A stretch of DNA of 64,000 nucleotides from Pachydiplax longipennis (taxonomy: Eukaryota > Arthropoda > Insecta > Odonata > Libellulidae). The notes beneath the pieces are model-generated. The model worked only from the letters and a program-made list of their open reading frames with translations. It was not told where the DNA came from and made no database searches. The DNA lies in contig JAVFKF010000012.1 in NCBI GenBank assembly GCA_036926295.1, forward strand, positions 24,030,001 to 24,094,000, read 5' to 3'. Each line of letters opens with the position of its first letter. Position 1 is the stretch's first letter. Positions 53,201 through 62,200 of the stretch are shown here, one piece after another. Position numbers and translations under genes: made by a program.

Positions 53201-54177
53201 CCTAGTTCTACCTCAGGGGTTTTAGAATTATTGTGAAGCTTTTAATTGCTGTAAAACCACCTAATTCCTAGAGAAACCATAACAAGAAAATTCACTTGGA
53301 ACTATATACTTTATTTTGCTCTTTCGCCAGGAATAAACGTTATGATAGAGTTATGTCAAATATCACATATAAGCATTAATTTTATTATTAAAATCGTACG
53401 TAATGCTCAAACTATGAGCCAAATAGAATTTTGTTCATCTGCAATCTGTTTCAACTTCAATAATTATTATATTTAAATCAGGCGGCTAGCGGCCGTCAAA
53501 CTCTGTTAAATCCCTGTATCAGATTCAAAATCACACTTCCGTGGGGTTTAATGCATGTATAAAATTCATAGCGACCATGGAAAAAACTCAGTGTTTCATC
53601 TTGTTTTTTGTCGCAAAGGGAAAAATTTAGCGGAAAATACTATTTTAAAATAAACAAACGAAAATTTCCCGTAGAACAGATTTTCTGACACGCTTCCAGC
53701 ATTTCATGGTAATCATCCTCGGTACTCTGGCCATTTAATGTTTTTTGGAGTGGATAAGCCAGCCGTATTATTTTTTCGATTTCAGTAACCGCAAATTTCC
53801 TTTTAATTGGTCCGTGGCAGAGAGGCCGTCGAATGAATTAATGGTATTTACAATTTTAGTAAGTAAAGAGAAAAAATTCAATTTAATTAAAATGATTAAA
53901 ATTTAATTGCATTCGGTGGCAAGTAATTCTGTGGTTTAAAACATTAATTACCGTTTTCAAAGTTATTTAATAAGAAGTTTTATATGGTAATGGAAGTTCG
54001 CTCAATATTAATAATTGTAATAGTTACAGAGAGTGTAATCATGTAATGGAATATCTACATATAATTTGCATAGTATCCGTCCGTTCTCACCTTCATTTCA
54101 GAAACGGTTATATTTAGAGATGTGCAACGATTTGTTCTGTGTTCTTATAAGGTGGAAATTCCTAAAAAAAAAGCTAT
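50221..54177. other. Intergenic region with normal CpG density
   Basis: No gene is supported. Frames such as the 95-codon one at 52206-52493 overlap an open frame on the other strand and show no family signature. A small imperfect tandem duplication (about 40 bp: ataataat, then accgatgtg, then tatatttat) lies at 51266-51328. Confidence 0.55.
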
Positions 54178-54244
54178 TGTCGCGACGACATTAGGGAGCT
54201 TTGTGGGAATTTAAATAAACCGATTAAAAGGGTATAATACAAAT

Positions 54245-54250
54245 TTTATT
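54245..54250 (-). terminator. LTR polyadenylation signal
   Basis: AATAAA on the minus strand near the 3' end of the LTR, in the correct position for 3' end formation of the element RNA. The matching copy in the 5' LTR is at 58564-58569. Confidence 0.45.
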
Positions 54251-54343
54251 ATATTAGCCATTCCCCTGTCCGCGAGTCCTAATTCCCGGTGGCCCTTTGA
54301 ATAGCTGGTGGTGGCTTCGACCCCCCGACCCTCCGAGAGCAGT

Positions 54344-54683
54344 GCACGGCGGGGATACCCAAACTGCGGTCTCTGGTGGACCTCGGCCAACCGAAGAAGG
54401 CCCAGAGATTGGATACCGGTCCCGACGTGCACCCCCTGATGGCGTTGACCCCCAATCTACAGAAAGCGATGCACGGCGGGGACACCCAAATTGCGGTCTC
54501 TGGTGGACCTCGGCCAACCGAAGAAGGCCCAGAATTTGGATATCGTTCCGACGTGCAATCACTGACTGCCTCAGAAAGCGATGCACGGCGGGGACACCCA
54601 AATTGCGGTCTCTGGTGGACCTCGGCCAACCGAAGAAGGCCCAGAATTTGGATGTCGTTCCGACGTGCAATCACTGACTGCTC
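54344..54683. repeat. Tandem repeat inside the LTR (about three 112-127 bp units)
   Basis: Units start with GCACGGCGGGGA at 54344, 54471 and 54583. Each contains TGCGGTCTCTGGTGGACC and then CGGCCAACCGAAGAAGGCCC. The period is 127 and then 112 bp. The same array occurs at 58663-59002 in the other LTR. Such arrays in LTRs often lie in the U3 region and act as enhancer or variable-copy repeats. Confidence 0.85.
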
Positions 54684-54704
54684 CAGAGCTCTCCGATCGC
54701 GGGG

Positions 54705-54710
54705 TTTATA
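54705..54710 (-). promoter_or_regulatory. LTR TATA-box candidate
   Basis: TATAAA on the minus strand (context accatataaaccccgcg). A TCAGT initiator-like sequence lies about 35 bases downstream on that strand, slightly farther than ideal. The active copy would be the 5' LTR one at 59024-59029. Confidence 0.4.
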
Positions 54711-54864
54711 TGGTAAACCCTTATCGCGGCCCGGACTTCTTGAGACTTACTTTATCGCTAGCTTGGCGTCTTTTCCCACTTCAGGGCGGTATGACACGTG
54801 GGGCCCGTAAACAAATTCGTACTCATCCGCCCTGATCCCCTTAAGAATCGATAGGAGTTATCCT

Positions 54865-54928
54865 CTTAAGAAGCGATAACAGTTGTTTTTGAAGCCCTTA
54901 AGAAGCGATAACAGTTGTTTTTGAAGCC
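54865..54928. repeat. 32-bp direct repeat in the LTR
   Basis: Two tandem copies of a unit beginning CTTAAGAAGCGATAACAG and ending TTTTTGAAGCC. A third, diverged partial copy lies just before (ttaagaatcgataggag at 54841). The same array is in the other LTR at 59184-59247. Confidence 0.85.
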
Positions 54929-54940
54929 ATCCACACAACA

Positions 54941-54950
54941 TCACCCCACC
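54941..54950 (-). other. Polypurine tract candidate
   Basis: Read on the minus strand, GGTGGGGTGA lies directly before the 3' LTR start TGTTGTG. This is the position at which plus-strand DNA synthesis is primed in LTR retrotransposons. Confidence 0.6.
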
Positions 54951-55372
54951 GGCAAATAAGACCCCGGGGCGAAAGGAACAAAATTATTGGATACAAACAA
55001 GTAAAAAAAAAAGAGAAAATACAAATCAAAATTATCAATAAGAAGAAAAACAAGAACATGAAAACAAAAAACAAAAATTCACTACACTTTCATAAATAAT
55101 GGCACATGATTCATTCTAAACTCTCGACTTCATCACTCTTTCAAAAATGCTTATAAACAGTACTTTTTTCCTTCACTTCCCAATGTTTGCTTTTGATCAC
55201 TCATGTTTCTCCTGAAGTACCATAGCAAATTAGAAACTACTCACCACCTTAATTGTTAAGTTAGAGGCACCTTGTCACTTTCAAAATTGTCCACCAATAT
55301 TCATGTTTTTTTTGTGAAAAACTTGGGAATGAAAAATATTACACTACCACTATTACACTATTCCACCCTATT

Positions 55373-55684
55373 TTAACCTATTCGGGGACACGTGTTCTCC
55401 TCTACCCCTCCTAATTCTCGCCTTCTCCTCTCCGGCATACCCATATTCCTTGCACCGGAGGGAACTGCGGACCGCTTTCCCACATCGCCATTGTATTCGG
55501 CTAACTCACGTTCGGCGCCCCCTTTCTCTTCCTGGCTTATCCATTTCTTATTCTTCGTCGACGCCCTCTTATCCCGAGGTTCGGAAGGATACGCGACGAG
55601 TCCCTCGACGTCGTCCGCGCCCCGCGGATTTTCCGCGATCGGTGGTCCGTTCCTCGTCCTCGGGTCCTTCAATCCTGAATACAT
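55373..55684 (-). CDS. Small ORF downstream of gag, 103 codons, function unknown
   Basis: A hydrophilic, Arg/Glu/Pro-rich product beginning MYSGLKDPRTRNGPPIAENP. I recognise no domain. It lies between the gag stop and the polypurine tract. The opposite strand is also open over nearly the same span (55392-55709), so it may be chance in GC-rich sequence or a remnant of a lost downstream ORF. Confidence 0.25.
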   Translation of the reverse strand: MYSGLKDPRTRNGPPIAENPRGADDVEGLVAYPSEPRDKRASTKNKKWISQEEKGGAERELAEYNGDVGKRSAVPSGARNMGMPERRRRELGGVEENTCPRIG

Positions 55685-55797
55685 TGTTCATTCCACTTGC
55701 GAATTTTAACCACATATAATTCACTAATGAACATAATTACTAGCACTAAAATCAACCCAACAGTACTATATCGCTTTGCTTAATGTTCATCTGCATA

Positions 55798-57720
55798 TCA
55801 CGTACATGCAGGACCCTCACGTGACACTTGCTGTATCATTCCTTCTCCCTGAGAGTTTACTTTCTTCTTAGAGAAACTTCTCAAAATTTTTCGCGTCCCG
55901 CGACGACTGCAACGCTCGCACTCTTTGGCTGCCTCACGCCCTCTGGGATGATCTCCTTCAGCATTCTCTGCCGCCGCGTAATGATCTCTCCGACATTGCT
56001 GCTGTACTCCTTCTTTCCCACTGACACAAACCCACTTCAGTGCTTGAAGAACAAGAAGTACCACGAAAGTTATCGGCTTGCAGCACGCGTATAGAAATTC
56101 TTTCTCTTTGGCCGCTAATCTTCTCAGATCGCCGATGGACGAAGCCCTCTTGTTGGCGCCGTCCGACTCCTCATCACCGTCTCTCTCAGCGTTCCTTAGG
56201 TTGGATCTTGTTATCACCTTCCTAAGTGCGCGGTCTGCATTCTTCCCCCTGCTGTGCGAAGTCTCTGGTGCAGCAACAGCGGAATCTTTGGATGTGGGAG
56301 CGTTGGGTGACGCGCGCGTTCCCTTCGAGTCACCCGCGGAGCGTACTGAAGGCCTCGCCTTCTTCCTTTCTTCCAAATCGCCCTCTATATTCACCATATT
56401 TACTCCAATTCTCCTCCCCGCGAATCCTCCCTCTCGGGTCCGCGGAATATTCGGCATGGGTAACCGCGACTTTGTAGATCCAGACGTCTTCGCCGGCGTA
56501 GGCCTCGTTGAGTCCCTTTCGCGTACCTCCTCCACGCTGATCTTCTTCCTCGCGTCCACGGTAGGGATGACCGTCGAGTTCTGCACCTTCGCATGATTCC
56601 GGACGATAATCTTCTCTCTGCGACATTGGTCTTCTCCGATTGATCCTCCTTGAGACGATGATGCACTGCTCCTTGCGAGTCGGCTTTTCCAATCTCTGGA
56701 TTCGGGAACAACTTTTCCCTTCCTTTTCATACAGTGATTCGTCTCTTCAGCGGGGCAGCGAAAGGGCTTGCGAATTCCTTTTCCGCGAGTCCTTCGTAAC
56801 AACATTTTGCAATCCCTCTGCAAATGTCCCATTTTCCCACAATTAAAACAGCATTTTGTATCAACAGTGCTGCTTTGGACGACATATTTTGCACCGCTGC
56901 CGTGATAGCCCTTTCTAGAATTTTCTGTTTTCGAAAAGCTAGACTTACAGGACTTGGGCTTAACAATATTTACTTGCGCAATATACTGATTTGAACCCAT
57001 AGAGCATGTGGGATCAATCAGCGAGCTTCCTTTCTTAATGCCCTCGTTTCTCCCATTATAATTTCTTACGTTTGCTTCCTCTATTAAAGCAAATTCTTCC
57101 GCTTCTAGAATACTTTGCGGGTTTCTCGCCAAGACAAAACGACCGATTTCCTCTCTCAGTCCTACACAAAATTGCGAAAAAATTCGATTTTCCATTATAA
57201 AACCTACTTTATCCGGCATAAACTCGTGGTACGCCTCTTGGAGCTTAACAGCTATTTTCCGAATTCTCGTTGAATATTCGAGTACGGTTTCCTGTGCTCC
57301 TTGCACACAATCAACAAACATTCTCTCAAGCACAACTAAGGATACTTGGGGACTAAACCTTAACTTAATATACTTAGAAAATTTCGCGAATGATTCCAAA
57401 ATATGCGGATTGAATAGCACGTACTCCGCCGCGGAGCCTCTTAATCTTAATCGTGCTACGCACAGTGCTTGATGTTCTGTCCAACCACCTAAAGAACCAG
57501 CTAATTCGATACATTCAAGAAATCTCTCAATAGAAACATTATCTCTACCACCAAAACATGGAATCAAGTTAATTAATTCCCCCATACCGATGGAAGGAGC
57601 GGTAGTATTTGGTTCGAAGAAGTCACCACACGAGCTGGTGGACTTATCTTCGCTAGCCTCATTCGCAACGGCTGAATCCTCACCAAAGTACAAAAAAGGA
57701 TTCAAATTTCCAGAAGCCAT
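55798..57720 (-). CDS. gag: Gag polyprotein of the LTR element
   Basis: The frame is open from an ATG at 57747, but I prefer the ATG at 57720 (MASGNLNPF), giving about 640 residues. Numbered from 57747, residues about 60-225 form a Ty3/Gypsy Gag (capsid-like) domain, with LINLIPCFGG, IELAGSLGGWTEHQALCVAR, then SKYIKLRFSP and LEYSTRIRKIA. A CCHC zinc knuckle (C300-x2-C303-x4-H308-x4-C313) follows and should bind the element RNA. The last 330 or so residues are a basic, Ser/Arg-rich tail with a hydrophobic patch (FVVLLVLQALKWVCV) about 80 residues before the end. No protease active site is visible, where autonomous Gypsy elements would continue into pol. There is no frameshift or internal stop, so the ORF is probably maintained. 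Confidence 0.88.
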   Translation of the reverse strand: MASGNLNPFLYFGEDSAVANEASEDKSTSSCGDFFEPNTTAPSIGMGELINLIPCFGGRDNVSIERFLECIELAGSLGGWTEHQALCVARLRLRGSAAEYVLFNPHILESFAKFSKYIKLRFSPQVSLVVLERMFVDCVQGAQETVLEYSTRIRKIAVKLQEAYHEFMPDKVGFIMENRIFSQFCVGLREEIGRFVLARNPQSILEAEEFALIEEANVRNYNGRNEGIKKGSSLIDPTCSMGSNQYIAQVNIVKPKSCKSSFSKTENSRKGYHGSGAKYVVQSSTVDTKCCFNCGKMGHLQRDCKMLLRRTRGKGIRKPFRCPAEETNHCMKRKGKVVPESRDWKSRLARSSASSSQGGSIGEDQCRREKIIVRNHAKVQNSTVIPTVDARKKISVEEVRERDSTRPTPAKTSGSTKSRLPMPNIPRTREGGFAGRRIGVNMVNIEGDLEERKKARPSVRSAGDSKGTRASPNAPTSKDSAVAAPETSHSRGKNADRALRKVITRSNLRNAERDGDEESDGANKRASSIGDLRRLAAKEKEFLYACCKPITFVVLLVLQALKWVCVSGKEGVQQQCRRDHYAAAENAEGDHPRGREAAKECERCSRRGTRKILRSFSKKKVNSQGEGMIQQVSREGPACT

Positions 57721-58057
57721 TATATTACGAAAGAAAAAGAAACCCAAGGCTCAAAAAATTAACGGAAATTCTAACTAAACTTAATTATATCACTATTCAT
57801 AATGAAGCCTACGCTATATTTCTCATCACAAATATTTCCGACATTAAGCCTAATGGAGAACATCACAATATCCTATAGAGGTTAAGCCTCCTCAAAAATA
57901 AAATACTACTAACCCTAATAATTGGAACATACAACCCACGACAAAAAATAATAAAGCAATTAAATCACAATGCACAAAACACACGACAATAAGAAAAAAT
58001 AACAAGCAATTAAATCATAATCCTAAAATAAATTTTCTCCTCGTCCAAAAATGGGTT

Positions 58058-58402
58058 TCAGCCCTGGGTGGATAATTCGTCCTCATTCTTATAATTAAAG
58101 GCGCCATCGTATTCATACTTATCCCAAAAAGGATTTAAATTTCGAGAAGCCCCTTGTTTTCTCTCTCGATGAGCTTCGTCGGAACTATCCTTGCTCTTAA
58201 CTCCACTTGTGAAAGACTCCCAGCTTCCACTACCGGGGATTACAGCTTGCGAGTCGATAGCAGAAGCCCTCTTGGTTTCCTCCGTTATCGGCGTCGGGAA
58301 GTCGTCCTCCTCCAAGGAGCTTACGCCGACTCCTGCACTTTTCACATTATACGGGGTTTGCTTCATGGGGGCCTGATCTTTATTCCTCATAACCCCTTTC
58401 AA
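58058..58402 (-). CDS. Leader ORF with a second copy of the Gag N-terminal motif
   Basis: A 114-codon frame between the primer binding site and gag. It ends with GASRNLNPFWDKYEYDGAFN, then KNEDELST, which resembles the Gag start MASGNLNPFLYFGEDSAVAN, then SEDKSTS. After its stop, the next in-frame residues include NPFLDEE, a third similar motif. This looks like a duplicated gag 5' end. Its own function, if any, is unknown; as an upstream ORF it could lower or redirect Gag translation. Confidence 0.4.
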   Translation of the reverse strand: MKGVMRNKDQAPMKQTPYNVKSAGVGVSSLEEDDFPTPITEETKRASAIDSQAVIPGSGSWESFTSGVKSKDSSDEAHRERKQGASRNLNPFWDKYEYDGAFNYKNEDELSTQG

Positions 58403-58471
58403 AAATTACAAAAGCCAACACTTACGTGATGGCGGCATGCACGCCGAATCGCTTTCACGACGAAGCGGCAT

Positions 58472-58490
58472 GACCCCACACCTGACACCA
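58472..58490 (-). other. Primer binding site, tRNA-Leu type
   Basis: Read on the minus strand, TGGTGTCAGGTGTGGGGTC begins 6 bases inside the 5' LTR. TGGTGTCAGG and the following GTGGG match the complement of the 3' end of leucine tRNAs, with few mismatches. It fixes the orientation of the element as minus strand. Confidence 0.75.
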
Positions 58491-58496
58491 AAATAA

Positions 58497-59259
58497 TGTC
58501 GCGACGACATTAGGGAGCTTTGTGGGAATTTAAATAAACCGATTAAAAGGGTATAATACAAATTTTATTATATTAGCCATTCCCCTGTCCGCGAGTCCTA
58601 ATTCCCGGTGGCCCTTTGAATAGCTGGTGGTGGCTTCGACCCCCCGACCCTCCGAGAGCAGTGCACGGCGGGGATACCCAAACTGCGGTCTCTGGTGGAC
58701 CTCGGCCAACCGAAGAAGGCCCAGAGATTGGATACCGGTCCCGACGTGCACCCCCTGATGGCGTTGACCCCCAATCTACAGAAAGCGATGCACGGCGGGG
58801 ACACCCAAATTGCGGTCTCTGGTGGACCTCGGCCAACCGAAGAAGGCCCAGAATTTGGATATCGTTCCGACGTGCAATCACTGACTGCCTCAGAAAGCGA
58901 TGCACGGCGGGGACACCCAAATTGCGGTCTCTGGTGGACCTCGGCCAACCGAAGAAGGCCCAGAATTTGGATGTCGTTCCGACGTGCAATCACTGACTGC
59001 TCCAGAGCTCTCCGATCGCGGGGTTTATATGGTAAACCCTTATCGCGGCCCGGACTTCTTGAGACTTACTTTATCGCTAGCTTGGCGTCTTTTCCCACTT
59101 CAGGGCGGTATGACACGTGGGGCCCGTAAACAAATTCGTACTCATCCGCCCTGATCCCCTTAAGAATCGATAGGAGTTATCCTCTTAAGAAGCGATAACA
59201 GTTGTTTTTGAAGCCCTTAAGAAGCGATAACAGTTGTTTTTGAAGCCATCCACACAACA
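58497..59259 (-). repeat. 5' LTR (763 bp)
   Basis: The second copy of the LTR, identical to 54178-54940 in every stretch compared. In element orientation it is the promoter-bearing LTR: TATAAA lies at 59024-59029 and AATAAA at 58564-58569. Tandem units lie at 58663-59002. Confidence 0.9.
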
Positions 59260-62200
59260 TTATTCACGTTACTAAAAAGGCCCGGATTCGGGCCCCAAAA
59301 ATCCGATTTTTCATACAAGGATACGTTTGGCGGGTATTCGAAACAATTTTTGATGCATTACCCGGTAAGATAGAGAGTAAAATATCACAGAATATTAAGG
59401 AATATTATATTTAGCAGCAATACATTTTATGACATTATTTATTACAAGAGTTTTATATTAGAAGCGGTCTCTCACTGCCAACGACTTTAATACCCGTCTC
59501 CGTGTTCTATTTTGAACATTATCGCATTGCAATACTGCCCGGTCGTTTGATTTGAAGAATATACAGATAAAATGGTCGAAGTTTGGACATCATCAATAGA
59601 CTAGAAAGAAATTATGGAAAAATATGGGGTTTCCGATGATTATTGAAATAACATATTAGATTTATTTTGGAAAGAGATTTTCGAATTTTTGGCACTGTAA
59701 TTCTTAAAAATAATTAAATATCCATAGGAATCTGTATGAAATTTTTTCATGAGATTCTGTAGGATGAACGGACTTTTCAGTAAAATTCTAATAAAAGAGC
59801 GAGTGTTTAACCGATTTCAGGCTATATTTCTTTTGCAAAATTAAAATAGAAGGCCTCATTTCACGTTGTCAAGTATCATTAGACGGTAATTTCGTGAAAA
59901 TTTCAACAGATGATCAACAATTTAAGATTTCTGGTTCGAACAACGCAAACCTTGATGAAATGTAAGAAAGTATCATCAAAAGTCGTCCTTTTTGAACGAT
60001 ATCGAAATCTGTTTGAATCCTTCGTTTTCATATTCCTTAAACATAAAAGAGAAAGTGAAAGACTCTCCATCAAAGTGATATCAAATTTATGAAGCGACAA
60101 AATGTGTTTTTCGTCGAGCTAATGTTTGTCCCCGTCTCATAAGTTACATTTTATATCTTTCGTTTTGTTCAGAGTCCAGTAAGCTGCAATGGCATTTATC
60201 ACTTTTTTATTCCGTTGATAATCGACGGGCAGTTCAGCTACTATTATAAAATTCCTTAGTTGTGCAACCAGAGAATTTGGCTTAATAGGTATCGTGTCTG
60301 TAGTTTTTAAATTTTCAACCACAGAGTAGCATGTAACTTCAATAATACTGATAATAAATTCTATGTAATACCTTAAAATGTTCATTTTAGATCCGTCTTC
60401 TGTATTTTATAGCTAAATAGAAGCATAACAAGAAAGTGGAACCAACTTCCGGGTTAAATACAAATGTTGGAAAGATACATGGGAACTGGAAATGGACAAT
60501 GAGATGGCGTTTGTGTGTTTCTTCCGCTTATCCAGTTATTAATGGCGATGTAATTCAATTACGCTCGTCCTCCAGCAAATAATTTCGAATATTCGATGGA
60601 TAATTATTCGCATTTCTAGTATTCAACGGGTTATCTATCGAATAGGATGTTATTCCGCATATATTGATAAATTTTCAACTAGCCTAGATGGAAACCTTTA
60701 TTCAGTTAAAAGGTCGTCGTCCGTATATCTAACTATAATATAATATACATTTAACACTAACCTCCAGTTTTTATATCCATTTTTTAAGGGGACTTCGAAG
60801 AAATTGAATTGCTTATTGGTCAAAAAATACTTCTAAACTTCAGAAATAAAGCCTAAAATTGAGTAGTGAAAAGAACTATCAGCTGATAAGTTTGAAATAG
60901 TTTAGGCCTATATTAAGCTTTTACATACTTGTAGTTTCAGATTTCTAGAGAAGAGAGTCTTGACGCTAAACCGCATTTACATTTTTCATAACCGTGATAA
61001 ACGCCTGTCTTTTTAAAACCTTCATAAACGGATTATTAAAAATCATTTAGTTTATTTTAAACCTCAGGTGGCTATAACTTTACTTGTGGAGAATATAGTG
61101 AGCCAACGCTTGAGTCCGACTCAATTTCGTAATAAATGAATTATTCTTTCCACATCTAAAGGAGTTGAAATTCCGTCTAATGTATCGTAATGGATTTGCG
61201 AAGGATCCAGCATCCGCTCGTCGAGACTCCAGCTTGAAAGAGAAGCAGGGGCTGAGTCAAAAAAGAGGCGTAGGATAGTTTGTATCATGATATCTAAATC
61301 AATGCATTACTCCCCTGACGTGAATGCCTTTTTAAGTGTGGTCCAGGACCAGTAAATTACGCTGTCTCAATGTGTCTCAGGTACATAGAGTTTGAATCCG
61401 CCCATTTGGACGTCTTCACTTTCCCACGTCCTTCTTGGTCATTCATTCATCTCCAGCAGCTACTACTTATCCATCTCTCTTCCTCCCTTCTTTCTCTCCC
61501 TCTTCCTCACTCCATTCACAGCACGTCATTTCTCCGAGGCATTTAAACAAATCTCCCTTTCCTGTCCTTTGTCGAGTCACGTCTGCCCAGCCCGCCGCCC
61601 TTCCTAAGGCATTCATATCCTTAAATATCGCCCTCCTTTTTTATTTCTCACTTCCCTCTGACACTCACACACGCGCGGGAGCACACACATGCATACCGCG
61701 CCTCACAAACGCCATCTTCTCAACCCTTTTCCCATCCTGATGTCTTCATCTATTTTTTTCCATTCGCTCTAAGCCGACTTTATGTTCGCATCTTTATCTA
61801 TGCTTTTGGGATTCCTTCTCTCACCCGGGTTTTGTTGAATTGTTCATTGAGGATGGAACGGGACCTTAGTCTGTGGAATTATTGTATGAAGGGTTTTTAC
61901 GTAAGGGAGGAACCGTTTGGTCTCCTCAGCAAGAAGTGAGGATTTCTAGCTTCCCGTTAGTAAGAATTATTACTCTTTTAAGAGTCTCTTCACTGATGCA
62001 TTTGTTCACAGTTGCATGGTGTCTAGGTGATTTCTTAGATTTATTTTTCTACATTGTTGCTTGATTCAATGCCGTTATTCCTTTCTTACATTAAAGCTCT
62101 TTTGGAGTATTTCGGAGCACGTGGTTGTCTACCCTTTTGGTATCTAAGAGTACGGAAGTATACATATAAATCAGTGTGTTAATCTTATGTTTATAATGAC

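Larger units (their letters stand above)
54178..54940 (-). repeat. 3' LTR (763 bp)
   Basis: This is the same sequence as 58497-59259, offset by 4,319 bp. Read on the minus strand it starts TGTTGTGTGGATGG and ends GTCGTCGCGACA. It includes a TATAAA at 54705-54710 and an AATAAA at 54245-54250 on that strand, consistent with LTR promoter and polyadenylation functions. It also holds tandem units at 54344-54683 and two 32-bp repeats at 54865-54928. Conserved frames on both strands inside it come from the repeat structure and are not treated as genes. Confidence 0.9.
54178..59259 (-). mobile_element. Gag-only, non-autonomous Ty3/Gypsy-like LTR retrotransposon
   Basis: Two 763-bp direct repeats (54178-54940 and 58497-59259) flank 3,556 bp. 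Read on the minus strand, the order is 5' LTR, 6-bp spacer, primer binding site, small leader ORF, gag, a small ORF, polypurine tract and 3' LTR. The LTRs begin TGTTGTG and end CGCGACA on that strand. No protease, reverse transcriptase, RNase H or integrase is present, and the space after gag (about 860 bp) is too short for them. The LTRs appear identical, so insertion was recent. The flanks (ctat and ttat) give only an imperfect 4-bp target-site duplication. Mobilisation would need enzymes from a related complete element. Confidence 0.88.

Noticed and set aside
54254..54810. Several 126-144 codon frames inside the LTR, repeated in the other LTR
   Set aside because: They are open in several frames on both strands because of the tandem repeat. 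There is no domain, and the position in an LTR argues against coding.
56078..56596. 172-codon plus-strand frame inside the LTR element
   Set aside because: It lies antisense to gag, which has clear Gag and zinc-knuckle motifs; shadow of the real gene.
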